The notes below the pieces were generated by a model. It searched no databases and was not told the origin of the DNA. It saw only the letters and a program-made list of their open reading frames with translations. Below are positions 35,195 through 44,129 of a stretch of 64,000 nt of DNA, piece by piece. Origin of the DNA: Nostoc linckia FACHB-104 (GTDB lineage Bacteria > Cyanobacteriota > Cyanobacteriia > Cyanobacteriales > Nostocaceae); contig NZ_JACJQJ010000014.1 of the NCBI RefSeq assembly GCF_014696615.1, positions 62,001 to 126,000 on the forward strand, read 5' to 3'. The position numbers and the translations under genes were made by a program. The first letter of the stretch is position 1; each line of letters begins with the position of its first letter.

Positions 35195-35210
35195 GTAACG
35201 CAAGCGTTAC
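35195..35210. promoter_or_regulatory. Perfect palindrome upstream of patA
   Basis: GTAACGCAAGCGTTAC is a 7-bp perfect inverted repeat with a 2-bp centre, about 320 bp upstream of the patA start. It resembles GTA-N10-TAC rather than the N8 spacing of NtcA boxes. A protein-binding role is inferred from symmetry only. Confidence 0.3.
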
Positions 35211-35350
35211 AAGTAGGGCATTGCTCATGCATTAATTGCATGAAATCATTGCTAATGAGCTTTTTGAGCGACATTTGAAATTATGTAAGTAGTTAACCTT
35301 GAGGATGTCTCCAATTTGTGAAACTGTATTTATTGTAACTAAGTAAATAT

Positions 35351-35533
35351 TTACCCTAATATTTTACCAAATTGGAGATCGTAGTGGTTCTCTCTAGAAA
35401 CTTGGATAAAATTATCACCTGTTTCACAACAATGGTAATTTAGCACCGAGGAATAATCAGTTTGTATTGGATATGCAGATTGTGTATGGCAAGATGCAAC
35501 GGTAACCAATTTAGCAGCAGGCAAGCTTTTCAT
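35351..35533 (-). CDS. Possible small protein of unknown function
   Basis: A 60-codon frame from ATG 35533, reading MKSLPAAKLVTVASCHTQSA and later YSSVLNYHCCETGDNF. It has four cysteines and no membrane segment. The composition looks protein-like, but there is no clear ribosome site and I do not recognise it. It lies in the same direction as patA, about 470 bp upstream. It may be a chance frame. Confidence 0.3.
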   Translation of the reverse strand: MKSLPAAKLVTVASCHTQSAYPIQTDYSSVLNYHCCETGDNFIQVSRENHYDLQFGKILG

Positions 35534-36106
35534 TAGCAATAGCAACGTATTTTGCTGTTATGAGGGAAAAATAGCCAATCTGCACAATTTGAAGGGTCAA
35601 AAGGCCCGATGCAAGAACATTTACTCAATGAGATTTGAAATTGCTATGTTGTGGCTTCGGCGAAGGATTAGCCTGCGATCGCAACGCTTCGCAATTTTTC
35701 AGATCAATAGTAAATATTCAGTAACTTCCCTACTAAAACTTAGGTTACTGCAAAATTCATAAAAAGGGAAAAGAAATATGTGAATTTTGTGAAAAGTAAA
35801 TGAAGGAATTATGAAATAGAGCAGCATACATTAAAGATGTTGTTTAAAAATAAATATTTATTTGGTTTATCCGGTTAACTAAACAATGTACAGAAAATAT
35901 CATTTTTTAGTTAATTTTTAATACCTGTACAGGCATCATATATTGAGAAATAATTGATCCAGTAACGGGCAATTTCACCCCTTAGAGCAAGTTTAACCCC
36001 GCACATAGCGCTGGCTTACCTACGTAGATTTTACAAATGGCGCAGGAATTCTCTAGTTGTTCTATGTATACGTAATAATAAGAACAATGCATTTCGAGAG
36101 TAGGAA

Positions 36107-39100
36107 ATGACTGTAAGCCCTAACCTATCAGAGTTGCTCCAGCAAGGACATGACCAACTGGATGGGGGAAATTACCACCAAGCTTTAGATACTTTTTACC
36201 AAGCCGCTGCACTAGAACCCCAAAATCCCCAAGTATTATACAGCTTGGGTTTAGCTTGCTATCGACTTGAACAATATCAAGATGCCATAGGATATTGCAA
36301 CCAAGCATTGACAACTGAGCCAAATTACATTTTGGCTTTAGCTAGGCGGGGATTGACTTATAAACAGCTAGAGCAAATACAGTTAGCACAGGCTGACTTT
36401 GAGCAAGTTATCGCACTTATCCCACAAGATGCAGGAGATTGGCATGGTAGGGGAATTGCGCTGAATGGTTTAGAGCGATATGAAGAAGCGATCGCATCTT
36501 ACGACAAAGCTATAGAAATCAAACCTGATTACCGTAACGCTTGGTACAGTCGGGGGATTACGCTCTCTAATTTAGGGCGATATGAAGAAGCGATCGCATC
36601 CTACGACAAAGCAGTAGAAATCAAACCTGACTACCACATTGCTTGGAACAATCGGGGAAATACGCTGTCTAATTTAGGTCGATATGAAGAAGCGATCGCT
36701 TCTTGCGACAAAGCTATAGAGATTAAACCTAAGGAGCATTTAGCTTGGCACAACCGGGGAAACGCACTGTGGAATTTAGGGCGAAATCAAGAGGCTTTTG
36801 CATCCTACGACAAAGCAATAGAAATCAAACCTGACTACTACTATGCTTGGAATGGTCGGGGAAGTGCGCTATGGAATTTAGGAAAACATCAAGAAGCTCT
36901 TGCCTCCTACGACAAAGCTATCGCTATTAAAGCTGATGAATATAATCCTTGGAATGGTCGAGGAAATGCACTGGTGAATCTGGGGCGAAACCAAGAAGCT
37001 CTTGCTTCCTACGACAAAGCTATTGCTATTAAAGCTGATGAATATAATCCTTGGAATGGTCGAGGAAATGCACTGGTGAATCTGGGGCGAAATCAAGAAG
37101 CTCTTACATCTTACGACCAAGCTATAGCTATTGAAGCTGATGAATATAATCCTTGGAATGGTCGAGGAAATGCACTGGTGAATCTGGGGCGAAATCAAGA
37201 AGCTCTTACATCTTACGACCAAGCTATAGCTATTGAAGCTGATGAATATAATCCTTGGAATGGTCGAGGAAATGCACTGGTGAATCTGGGGCGAAATCAA
37301 GAAGCTCTTGCTTCCTACGACAAAGCTATCGCTATTAAAGCTGAAAAGCATTTAGCTTGGAATGGTCGAGGAAATGCACTGGTGAATCTGGGGCGAAACC
37401 AAGAAGCTCTTACATCTTACGACAAAGCTATCGCTATTAAAGCTAAGGAGCATTTAGCTTGGAATGGTCGAGGAAATGCACTGGTGAATCTGGGACGATA
37501 TCAAGAAGCTCTTGCTTCCTACGACCAAGCCTTGCATCTTACAAATAATCAGTATTGGCTAGCTTGGGACAATCGAGGTATAGCAGTCCTGAAATCTCAA
37601 GATTACAAAGCTGCTGTCAAAACCTGGCATGATGGCATTAATGCGCTTAAGTCAGAGACACCAGAGTATGAGATAGGTTGTGGTAAGTTACATCATCGCA
37701 AGGGCGCAATTTTGTATAACTACGGAAAGCTGCAACCTAATCCTTTTCCAGATTGGTTTGCAGCCAAAGCCAGTTATGAACAAGCCCTTAATTTTCTGAG
37801 TTTTGATAAATTCCCTCAACTAAATTTGCAAATATTAGAAGAATTACTGCAAGTATGTTCTGTATTGGGTGACAATCAAACATTCAAAAAAAGACAAGAA
37901 GAAGCGACGCAAAAGCTAGAAGAATTAGTTGTAAATTGCCAAAATAAAGGTCAAGAAATTAGTCTCAGGCGTAAATTTGCAGCTTTTCACCAATTGCGAA
38001 TAGATTTACGCCTCAAGTCGCAAGATAAACAGCAACATATAGAAGCTTTAGAATTAGCGGAAGAACGTAAGAATATTTGCCTTGCTTGGCTGCGGGAAGG
38101 TTGGGATTATCAACCGCGCAAGTTTACTTATCAGGATATGCAAAGGCTGCTTAATCCCAAAACTGCGGCGGTATATTGGCACGTCAGTCCTATTGCAATC
38201 ACTACTTTTATTGTTAAACATAAACAACCGCCTGTAGTCCTGCAACCGCAATTACCAGACGAATTCAGAAAGCAAGGCTATCCCCCACATACTTATCAAC
38301 TCCTACGCTTTCAAAACTGGATACAGGAATGGAAGCAAGCTTATCAAGATTATTCCCAAGGTAATTACACAGGTACAGCTAAAGAATCAGCCCCTTGGCG
38401 AGAAAAGATGCAATATATGTTGCAAAATCAACTCCGTAACATTTTAGAAATTAATCGCATCCGAGATGAACTCAAAGGAGTTGAAGAATTAATTTTAATT
38501 CCCCATCGAGAGTTACATCTACTGCCCCTAGATTATCTTTTTCCTGAGCGATTTAACATTACATATTTACCAAGCTTTCAGATAGGTTTAAAGTTGTTAG
38601 CGCAGGAGAATCAATTTCAGCTAAATACTAGCCAGAACATAGTAAACGTAGCCACCAGCAATTTACCATTTGCGACTATTGAATCAGTTGCCTTATGTGC
38701 AATGTATCCACAAGTTAGGCAGTTACAAATCCCACCTGTGAAACCAAGTAATTTAATCGCAGAATTACGAAAAAATAAAGGTTTATTTCACTTTACTGGA
38801 CATAGTGACCACATACCAGAAGAACCTCGTGAGTCATTTTTGATGTTATCTAAATCTGATAAATTAACTTTAGGTAATATAGTTGATGATGACGAGATAG
38901 ATTTAAGTCAGTATGCTGTAATTTGCCTTTCATCTTGCGAAACGGGAATTACTAGTTCAGAAACTTTAACAGATGAATATGTCGGCTTGGTAAGCGGTTT
39001 TCTTGCCAAGGGAGCTAACTATGTTGTTAGTACTCTATGGACAGTAGATGAACGCTCTACAGCCATTTTAATGATTAAATTTTATGAATTATTAAAAACC

Positions 39101-39343
39101 GCTAAATCTCCTAGTATTGCACTGAGGAAAGCTAAACAATGGCTACGTCAGTTAACTTATCAAGATTTGGCAGTGTGGTATAAAGAATTAGCTCATAATT
39201 TGCCTGAACCTCAAGTGAAAGATTATTTAATCACTGAAGCGAGAATGATTGAAAATGACTCGGATAAGATGAATGATACTATGCCTGTTTATGCCCATCC
39301 TTATTATTGGGCTGGGTTTATTTTAACTGGTAAGCCTGTATAA
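36107..39343 (+). CDS. TPR-CHAT protein: 15 TPR units plus caspase-like CHAT protease domain
   Basis: 1078 residues. About 15 consecutive 34-residue TPR units fill the N-terminal half (about 9-520), each with the W..RG.AL..LGR..EA..SYDKAI.IK pattern. A helical linker follows, then a CHAT domain (about 740-1076). The caspase-like dyad is visible as H899 in HFTGHSD and C944 in LSSCETG, with YVVSTLWTVDE and the terminal YYWAGFILTG. CHAT proteases cleave protein partners, often after a sensing event, and are known in caspase-like bacterial defence complexes. The TPR part probably recognises the trigger or the substrate. The next two genes are tightly linked (132 bp, then a one-base overlap). The domain identification is firm; the role in defence or cell death is inference. 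Confidence 0.9.
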   Translation: MTVSPNLSELLQQGHDQLDGGNYHQALDTFYQAAALEPQNPQVLYSLGLACYRLEQYQDAIGYCNQALTTEPNYILALARRGLTYKQLEQIQLAQADFEQVIALIPQDAGDWHGRGIALNGLERYEEAIASYDKAIEIKPDYRNAWYSRGITLSNLGRYEEAIASYDKAVEIKPDYHIAWNNRGNTLSNLGRYEEAIASCDKAIEIKPKEHLAWHNRGNALWNLGRNQEAFASYDKAIEIKPDYYYAWNGRGSALWNLGKHQEALASYDKAIAIKADEYNPWNGRGNALVNLGRNQEALASYDKAIAIKADEYNPWNGRGNALVNLGRNQEALTSYDQAIAIEADEYNPWNGRGNALVNLGRNQEALTSYDQAIAIEADEYNPWNGRGNALVNLGRNQEALASYDKAIAIKAEKHLAWNGRGNALVNLGRNQEALTSYDKAIAIKAKEHLAWNGRGNALVNLGRYQEALASYDQALHLTNNQYWLAWDNRGIAVLKSQDYKAAVKTWHDGINALKSETPEYEIGCGKLHHRKGAILYNYGKLQPNPFPDWFAAKASYEQALNFLSFDKFPQLNLQILEELLQVCSVLGDNQTFKKRQEEATQKLEELVVNCQNKGQEISLRRKFAAFHQLRIDLRLKSQDKQQHIEALELAEERKNICLAWLREGWDYQPRKFTYQDMQRLLNPKTAAVYWHVSPIAITTFIVKHKQPPVVLQPQLPDEFRKQGYPPHTYQLLRFQNWIQEWKQAYQDYSQGNYTGTAKESAPWREKMQYMLQNQLRNILEINRIRDELKGVEELILIPHRELHLLPLDYLFPERFNITYLPSFQIGLKLLAQENQFQLNTSQNIVNVATSNLPFATIESVALCAMYPQVRQLQIPPVKPSNLIAELRKNKGLFHFTGHSDHIPEEPRESFLMLSKSDKLTLGNIVDDDEIDLSQYAVICLSSCETGITSSETLTDEYVGLVSGFLAKGANYVVSTLWTVDERSTAILMIKFYELLKTAKSPSIALRKAKQWLRQLTYQDLAVWYKELAHNLPEPQVKDYLITEARMIENDSDKMNDTMPVYAHPYYWAGFILTGKPV
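36850..37490 (+). repeat. 102-bp tandem repeats in the TPR region
   Basis: TPR units 8-14 are near-identical at the DNA level. Two consecutive units (about 37055-37156 and 37157-37258) are identical over 102 bp. The repeat number is likely to vary between strains and to be unstable in assembly. Confidence 0.85.
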
Positions 39344-39475
39344 TAGCTCGCGACAAATTCAAATGAGGGGATGCGTTACGCTGCGCTAACACATCCTACA
39401 TATATGTTTAAGAATTAATTAATCATCTTAGGTTTCCAGGATTACTGTAGTTAGTAAATCATCTCATTTAATCTT

Positions 39476-39907
39476 ATGTTCAACCAATTAGAAACAGTCA
39501 CATTTGCTGCTTTTTTAGTGGCTTTGGCAGATTTGGATACACCTTTACCACAGGGTTTACAAGAGGAAATTAATAAGGTTGGTAAATTATTACTAGAACA
39601 ACCCAAGGCTGGGATTGATAGGTTGGTGGAACTGGCAAAACATGATTGTATCAGTGAACTTTATTGGCAAGCACGGTCTAATATCCAAAAGCAATATGAA
39701 ACGCAAGAGAAAAATAAATACCGTGACCTTGACAAAGAGAGCGAAGCTAATAATAATGACCCTGATATGATTGAAAATTTATCAATTGCTCTACCCGCAC
39801 AGTCAATTACAGAGATTGGTCAACCAATTTTACAAGCGGCGGATTCTCGCGTCGCAGCTAAACAAAATGAAGTGGAAATTAGGCTAGTTATTAGACGAGC
39901 TATTTAA
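39476..39907 (+). CDS. Small helical protein of the TPR-CHAT cassette
   Basis: A 143-residue soluble protein. The N-terminal 65 residues look all-helical (FAAFLVALADLDTPLPQGLQ, EEINKVGKLLLEQP). A charged linker rich in Asn, Glu and Asp follows (about 70-100), then a C-terminal segment IEIRLVIRRAI-like (EVEIRLVIRRAI). It has no enzymatic motif. Its stop codon overlaps the start of the next gene (TAATG), so the two are translationally coupled. I recall small helical proteins in comparative-genomics descriptions of CHAT-associated (CATRA-type) conflict systems, and this may be one, but that cannot be checked here. It may be an adaptor or inhibitor between protease and membrane protein. Confidence 0.75.
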   Translation: MFNQLETVTFAAFLVALADLDTPLPQGLQEEINKVGKLLLEQPKAGIDRLVELAKHDCISELYWQARSNIQKQYETQEKNKYRDLDKESEANNNDPDMIENLSIALPAQSITEIGQPILQAADSRVAAKQNEVEIRLVIRRAI

Positions 39908-41193
39908 TGAACAAAATCAAATATCCGACTGTTGATTTATTTATCTATAATCTGGCAGATGTATCAGACAAAACCAAATATGAAAAATATTGGGAGGATT
40001 TAGCCGCCGACATTCAAAAACAGAAATTAGTTGAACCTAAACCATCTACCTCTAATGGTTATTTAGAGTTTAAAATTACTAGCCGCCAGATTGATGGCTC
40101 TTACAGTCGTTTTTCTATTTATGATACCTATTGTTTAAATTATAGTGCTTCTTGCGATCAGGAGTTTGAATTATCTCACGTACCATCTATATTATTTGAA
40201 CTAAAAAATTTGGCTTTACTGCCAACAGTGGGTAATTTACCACTAGGTCAACTCTCGGAAAATGGCTATCAGGGTCAAACTTTGATGGTGTCAGGTTGGA
40301 CAGTTCCAGATAATAGCCAAATAGCTGAATCTGAAGCTATTGAGATTTATCAAGCTTTAGTTTCTGAAAAACATCAATATCAAAGCCAAGGTAATTTTTT
40401 AGGCGCTACTGTTTATGAAATGTGGCGTGGAAAAAATGAGTGGGAGGGGATAGAAAAAGATAGTCATGTAATTATTATCTTCTATCCTGATGAGCAAACC
40501 TTTATCAACGCCTCAAAAAATTATCAAACTCCTTGGCGAGATTTATTTCATTGGCGACATAAAATAATTTGGGCTTATCAACAAGGTAAACAACTCAAAC
40601 CAGAATTAGCTAAACCAATTCAGCACCAAACAGATATTACTGTTTTATCAACTAGTTTAGCCAAACAAGGTTTAGGTACACTCAAATCAGAATTAGAAGC
40701 AAATAGCGAAAAGCTAGCAAAATATATTCAAAATATAAATTTACTGCAAATTCAACAGCATACAGTAAAAATTAATTTAGAAAATTACAAAAGAAACTGT
40801 AATAAACATTTTAAAACAGCAGATTGGCTCAAGGATTTTAGCGAAGTAGCGGAAAAGAAATATAACGTGCAATTAGAAACAGATTTTCTTAGCCTGAATG
40901 CAGGATTAGCCATGTTAGAAAACGTGACTAATACAATTCGCGGGATGGTGGAGATTGAGCAAACACAGCGCGATCGCAATCTTAGCAACACGGTGGCGAT
41001 CGCAGGTGTCGGATTAGCCACTAGCCAAGTAGCATCTTCCATTATTCTTGCCCAAGATCCCCCACCCCCAGATATTCCCTTTTTCCAAACTCCGGCGTTT
41101 TGGTGGAGTCTGACAACTGGCGTAGTTGCTAGCCTCATTCTCTGGAGTATTCTGCGTTTGTATCGCCTGATTATCAACCGCTTTCGTAGTTAA
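39907..41193 (+). CDS. C-terminally membrane-anchored protein of the TPR-CHAT cassette
   Basis: 428 residues. The N-terminal 240 residues form a soluble alpha/beta region (YPTVDLFIYNLADVS, FELKNLALLPTVG, HVIIIFYPDEQTF). Residues about 250-355 are helical and coiled-coil-like (LAKQGLGTLKSELEANSEKL, LLQIQQHTVKINLENYKR). Two membrane helices lie at about 361-382 and 398-419, joined by AQDPPPPDIP, with a basic C-terminus RLIINRFRS. The fold plan matches membrane effectors or receptors in conflict systems. Being translated with the small protein and a CHAT protease gene, it is a plausible substrate or effector whose cleavage would disturb the membrane. It may correspond to the CATRA family, from memory only. 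Confidence 0.78.
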   Translation: MNKIKYPTVDLFIYNLADVSDKTKYEKYWEDLAADIQKQKLVEPKPSTSNGYLEFKITSRQIDGSYSRFSIYDTYCLNYSASCDQEFELSHVPSILFELKNLALLPTVGNLPLGQLSENGYQGQTLMVSGWTVPDNSQIAESEAIEIYQALVSEKHQYQSQGNFLGATVYEMWRGKNEWEGIEKDSHVIIIFYPDEQTFINASKNYQTPWRDLFHWRHKIIWAYQQGKQLKPELAKPIQHQTDITVLSTSLAKQGLGTLKSELEANSEKLAKYIQNINLLQIQQHTVKINLENYKRNCNKHFKTADWLKDFSEVAEKKYNVQLETDFLSLNAGLAMLENVTNTIRGMVEIEQTQRDRNLSNTVAIAGVGLATSQVASSIILAQDPPPPDIPFFQTPAFWWSLTTGVVASLILWSILRLYRLIINRFRS

Positions 41194-41206
41194 ATCATAC
41201 CCTTGG

Positions 41207-41318
41207 CAATACTTGTCGGTTAAGGGGAAAAAGGGGAATGGGTAAAGGGACAGAAAAAACCTTTAACCTTTTCCCCAAAACCAATTTTGAGTTCAAAACG
41301 CTTAACCGAGTAGTATTG
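41207..41318. mobile_element. 10-bp-TSD MITE family, copy D (inverted orientation)
   Basis: The 112-bp element begins CAATACTTGTCGGTTAAGG and ends CTTAACCGAGTAGTATTG, opposite in orientation to copies A-C. A perfect 10-bp duplication ATACCCTTGG flanks it (41197-41206 and 41319-41328). Confidence 0.9.
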
Positions 41319-41391
41319 ATACCCTTGGTGCTTTGGTTCGTTAAAATTAACTAGCAGCACTTCGAGACAGGGGAATTAATTTAGATAAACT

Positions 41392-42345
41392 GTGACCGAA
41401 TTTAATTTACAAGTTGAAGAAAATAGCGAACGCCTTGATCGCTACCTTAGTCAAGAGTTACCAGATTTATCCCGTTCGCGTATTCAACAGTTAATCGAAC
41501 AGGGTAATGTGCAGCTGAATGGTAAAGTTTGCACATCGAAAAAAATTAATGTGAAAACAGGCGATCGCATTACTCTAGAAATACCAGAAGCTCAACCCCT
41601 ACAACTACAAGCAGAAGATATTGCTTTAGATATTCTCTACGAAGATGACCAGCTACTTATTCTCAATAAACCCGCAGGCTTAGTTGTCCATCCTGCACCC
41701 GGTCATCCTGATGGAACTCTTGTTAATGCTTTATTAGCACATTGTCCCAATCTTCCGGGAATTGGAGGAGTACAACGGCCGGGAATTGTCCACCGACTAG
41801 ATAAGGATACAACCGGTGCGATCGCGATCGCTAAAACAGATATCGCCTATCAACACCTACAAGCACAACTCCAAGCCAAAACTGCAAGACGTGAATACTT
41901 GGGTGTAGTTTACGGTGCGCCAAAAGCCGAAAGTGGTGTGATAGATTTCCCGATTGGTCGCCACCGCCAAGACCGCAAAAAAATGGCAGTGGTTCCTATT
42001 GAAGAAGGCGGACGTAATGCAATTACCCATTGGCAAGTCCAAGAACGTCTTGGTAATTACACATTAATTCACTTTCAACTCGAAACAGGACGCACCCATC
42101 AAATTCGCGTCCACAGCGCCAAAATTGGGCATCCCATAGTTGCTGACCCAGTTTATGCTTCTGGTCGTTCCATTGGGGTAAATTTGCCTGGTCAAGCATT
42201 ACACGCTTGGCGATTGAAGTTGCAGCATCCTATATCTGGAGATTTAATTGAGGTGACAGCCCCCCCACCCCAAACCTTTGTTACTCTGCTAGAAGTTTTG
42301 CGGAGACGTTCTTTTAGTGGTGCTGAGTTGCAGAGACGCGATTAA
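41392..42345 (+). CDS. rluD: 23S rRNA pseudouridine synthase, RluD family
   Basis: A 317-residue enzyme with an S4 RNA-binding domain (about 10-65, LDRYLSQELPDLSRSRIQQL) and a pseudouridine synthase domain. The catalytic Asp is in HRLDKDTTGAI (about residue 137), with NKPAGLVVHP and GRTHQIRVH also conserved. It converts specific uridines of 23S rRNA to pseudouridine. The start is GTG 41392 without a strong ribosome site. The exact paralogue (RluD versus RluC) cannot be settled by eye, so the symbol is tentative. Copy D of the MITE lies just upstream. Confidence 0.88.
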   Translation: MTEFNLQVEENSERLDRYLSQELPDLSRSRIQQLIEQGNVQLNGKVCTSKKINVKTGDRITLEIPEAQPLQLQAEDIALDILYEDDQLLILNKPAGLVVHPAPGHPDGTLVNALLAHCPNLPGIGGVQRPGIVHRLDKDTTGAIAIAKTDIAYQHLQAQLQAKTARREYLGVVYGAPKAESGVIDFPIGRHRQDRKKMAVVPIEEGGRNAITHWQVQERLGNYTLIHFQLETGRTHQIRVHSAKIGHPIVADPVYASGRSIGVNLPGQALHAWRLKLQHPISGDLIEVTAPPPQTFVTLLEVLRRRSFSGAELQRRD

Positions 42346-42675
42346 TCGCGTCTGTACAAGAGGACGGGGGAGAAAGAGTTTTGTGGGTTGTTGCAAAGAT
42401 GGGGAATTGATAACTAAACAGTTAAAAATAATATGAATTATGAATATGAATTATTAAATATTAAGTTATAAAATAAACCTTAAATTTTATGCTGTGAGAC
42501 GTTTACCGTAATGCAACATTTTCACAAATTTGCTGCATTAAAAGTAGAGTTTAAGCATCTTACATAGGTTTGATATTTTAGGCTGTTGGCTTACTTTAAA
42601 ATAAAGTGATGTTACACCTTTTCTTGAAAGTACGCATTACTATTGAAATCAAACAAGAGAAAATCGGTGTGTCAC
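42346..42675. other. Intergenic region upstream of thioredoxin
   Basis: AT-rich from about 42410 to 42630, with no gene or clear hairpin. It should contain the thioredoxin promoter. Confidence 0.4.
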
Positions 42676-42993
42676 ATGGCTACTAAAAAACAATTCAACA
42701 GCTTTGAAGAAATGCTGAGTGAGTCTGATGTACCTGTTTTGGTAGATTTTTATGCGGACTGGTGTGGCCCTTGTCAGATGATGGTGCCAATTTTGGAACA
42801 AGTGAATGCCCAATTAAAAGACCGTCTAAGAATTGTCAAGATAGATACAGAGAAATATGCAGAGTTAGCAACCAAATATCAAATTTACGCCCTACCCACC
42901 CTGATGTTGTTTAAGCAAGGTCAACCAGTAGACAAGATTGAAGGTGTAATGCAAGCACCGCAATTAGTGCAACGTCTGCAAACTAAGCTTTAG
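42676..42993 (+). CDS. Thioredoxin
   Basis: A 105-residue thioredoxin with the redox site WCGPC (about 31-35), the cis-proline in ALPTLMLF and the buried Asp in VDFYADW. It reduces disulfides in target proteins, including enzymes of photosynthetic carbon metabolism. ATG 42676 (MATKKQFNSF) gives the standard length; the upstream TTG at 42643 would add 11 atypical residues. It is monocistronic and followed by short repeats. The specific type (m, x or y) was not assigned. Confidence 0.94.
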   Translation: MATKKQFNSFEEMLSESDVPVLVDFYADWCGPCQMMVPILEQVNAQLKDRLRIVKIDTEKYAELATKYQIYALPTLMLFKQGQPVDKIEGVMQAPQLVQRLQTKL

Positions 42994-42997
42994 TTTA

Positions 42998-43090
42998 GGG
43001 CATGGGGCATGGGGCATGGGGCATTGGTAATAGGTAATGGTAATTGGGGTTTGTTATTTTTCCCCCTGCTCCCTGCTCCCCTGCTTTTTC
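42998..43090. repeat. Short tandem repeats between thioredoxin and prmA
   Basis: CATGGGG units (42999-43026), TAATAGGTAATGG units and CTGCTCCC-type units lie between two convergent genes. They are of the same repeat class as other gaps in the window. Confidence 0.7.
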
Positions 43091-43104
43091 CCAGTCCCCA
43101 ATCC

Positions 43105-44025
43105 CTAAGACCGTCGCACATTCAAGCAACACCATTCTTTTTTCTTCCACAAAGTAGCAATCACCCAGCCGTGTTGTTCTAATGCATCAGCTACGGCTTT
43201 GGATTGCTCAAGTAAAATGCCGCTGAATATAGCCCAAGTGCTGGGTTTGGTAATCGCGGTGATTTCGGGAACTAATTCGATAATTACATCAGCTAAAATG
43301 TTGCAGACGATGCCATCTACTGGTGCTTCAATCAGTTTTTTGAGGATGTCTACGCTGCCTTCTGCTGGGATCAAGCGTTTTGGGCTAATGTCGTTGAGGG
43401 CGCGATTGCTGAAGGTGGATTGCACTGCTAACGGGTCATTATCCACTGCATAGACTTTTTCTGCCCCTAGTAGGACTGCGCCAATAGAAAGAATGCCAGA
43501 ACCACAACCAATATCGGCAATTATTATAGGTTGTTTCTCGGTTTCTGAATTTACAAATGATTTAGGTAATTCACTCAGCCGCATTTCCAGAGATTCTAAG
43601 CATAACTGAGTTGTGGCATGGTTGCCTGTACCGAATGCTACACCAGGGTCGAGGCGAATTACTAAGCGGTCTGTGGACTCTGGGAATGGTAGCCAAGCCG
43701 GATTAATCAAAAAGCGATCGCCTATTTCTTCTGGTTGCCAATATTGCTTCCAGCTAGTGGCCCAATCTTCTTCATCAATTAACTGCCAATTTAAAGTCGG
43801 CTCTGATAACTCTACACACAGAGCATCTTGACGTAGCCACAACGATAGCGCCGCCAAATCTAACAAGTCTACCTGAAATTCTGGTAAATAAGCCCTGACG
43901 AGTGAAGACTTGCCTTTACTTTCAATTGCTGTTCCACGACAGCCAAAATTTTCCAGTCGCCAAAAGATTGTATCTTCTAGGTCTGGTTCACATAATATCT
44001 GTAGTTCCCACCAGGTGTTTGCCAT
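43105..44025 (-). CDS. prmA: Ribosomal protein L11 methyltransferase
   Basis: 306 residues. The N-terminal substrate-recognition domain begins [10 protein letters not shown]. The methyltransferase domain has the SAM-binding [15 protein letters not shown] motif, [14 protein letters not shown] and the NILADVI segment in the standard PrmA order. It trimethylates lysines of ribosomal protein L11 in the cytoplasm. It lies downstream of serA on the same strand, separated by 104 bp of inverted repeat sequence. This serA-prmA neighbourhood is common in cyanobacteria. Confidence 0.95.
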   Translation of the reverse strand: MANTWWELQILCEPDLEDTIFWRLENFGCRGTAIESKGKSSLVRAYLPEFQVDLLDLAALSLWLRQDALCVELSEPTLNWQLIDEEDWATSWKQYWQPEEIGDRFLINPAWLPFPESTDRLVIRLDPGVAFGTGNHATTQLCLESLEMRLSELPKSFVNSETEKQPIIIADIGCGSGILSIGAVLLGAEKVYAVDNDPLAVQSTFSNRALNDISPKRLIPAEGSVDILKKLIEAPVDGIVCNILADVIIELVPEITAITKPSTWAIFSGILLEQSKAVADALEQHGWVIATLWKKKEWCCLNVRRS

Positions 44026-44034
44026 CTTTTCAGT

Positions 44035-44129
44035 ACTGAGTTCTGAGTGCTGAGTGCTGAGTAATTCGTAAGTAGAAAGGAAGTATTAAATCTTCATACT
44101 CAGAACTCGCTACTCAGCACTCAGCACTT
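44035..44129. repeat. GAGTGCTGAGT repeats forming a large inverted repeat
   Basis: CTGAGTTCTGAGTGCTGAGT-type units (44035-44061) are mirrored by TACTCAGAACTCG and ACTCAGCACTCAGCAC (44098-44128). The two arms can form a long stem between serA and prmA and may weaken read-through. Confidence 0.7.

Larger units (their letters stand above)
34880..36106. other. Long intergenic region upstream of patA
   Basis: 1.2 kb between divergent genes. It has several perfect inverted repeats: TAGTGCA/TGCACTA near 35049, GTAACGC AA GCGTTAC at 35195-35210 and TCATGCA/TGCATGA near 35227. A possible 60-codon ORF lies at 35351-35533. It probably carries patA regulation, but no canonical NtcA site (GTA-N8-TAC) was located. 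Confidence 0.5.

Noticed and set aside
35195-35210. NtcA binding site upstream of patA
   Set aside because: The palindrome is GTA-N10-TAC; NtcA sites have N8 spacing.
36878-37351. 157-codon minus-strand frame with repeats
   Set aside because: Antisense shadow of the 102-bp TPR repeats; the repetition comes from the TPR gene.
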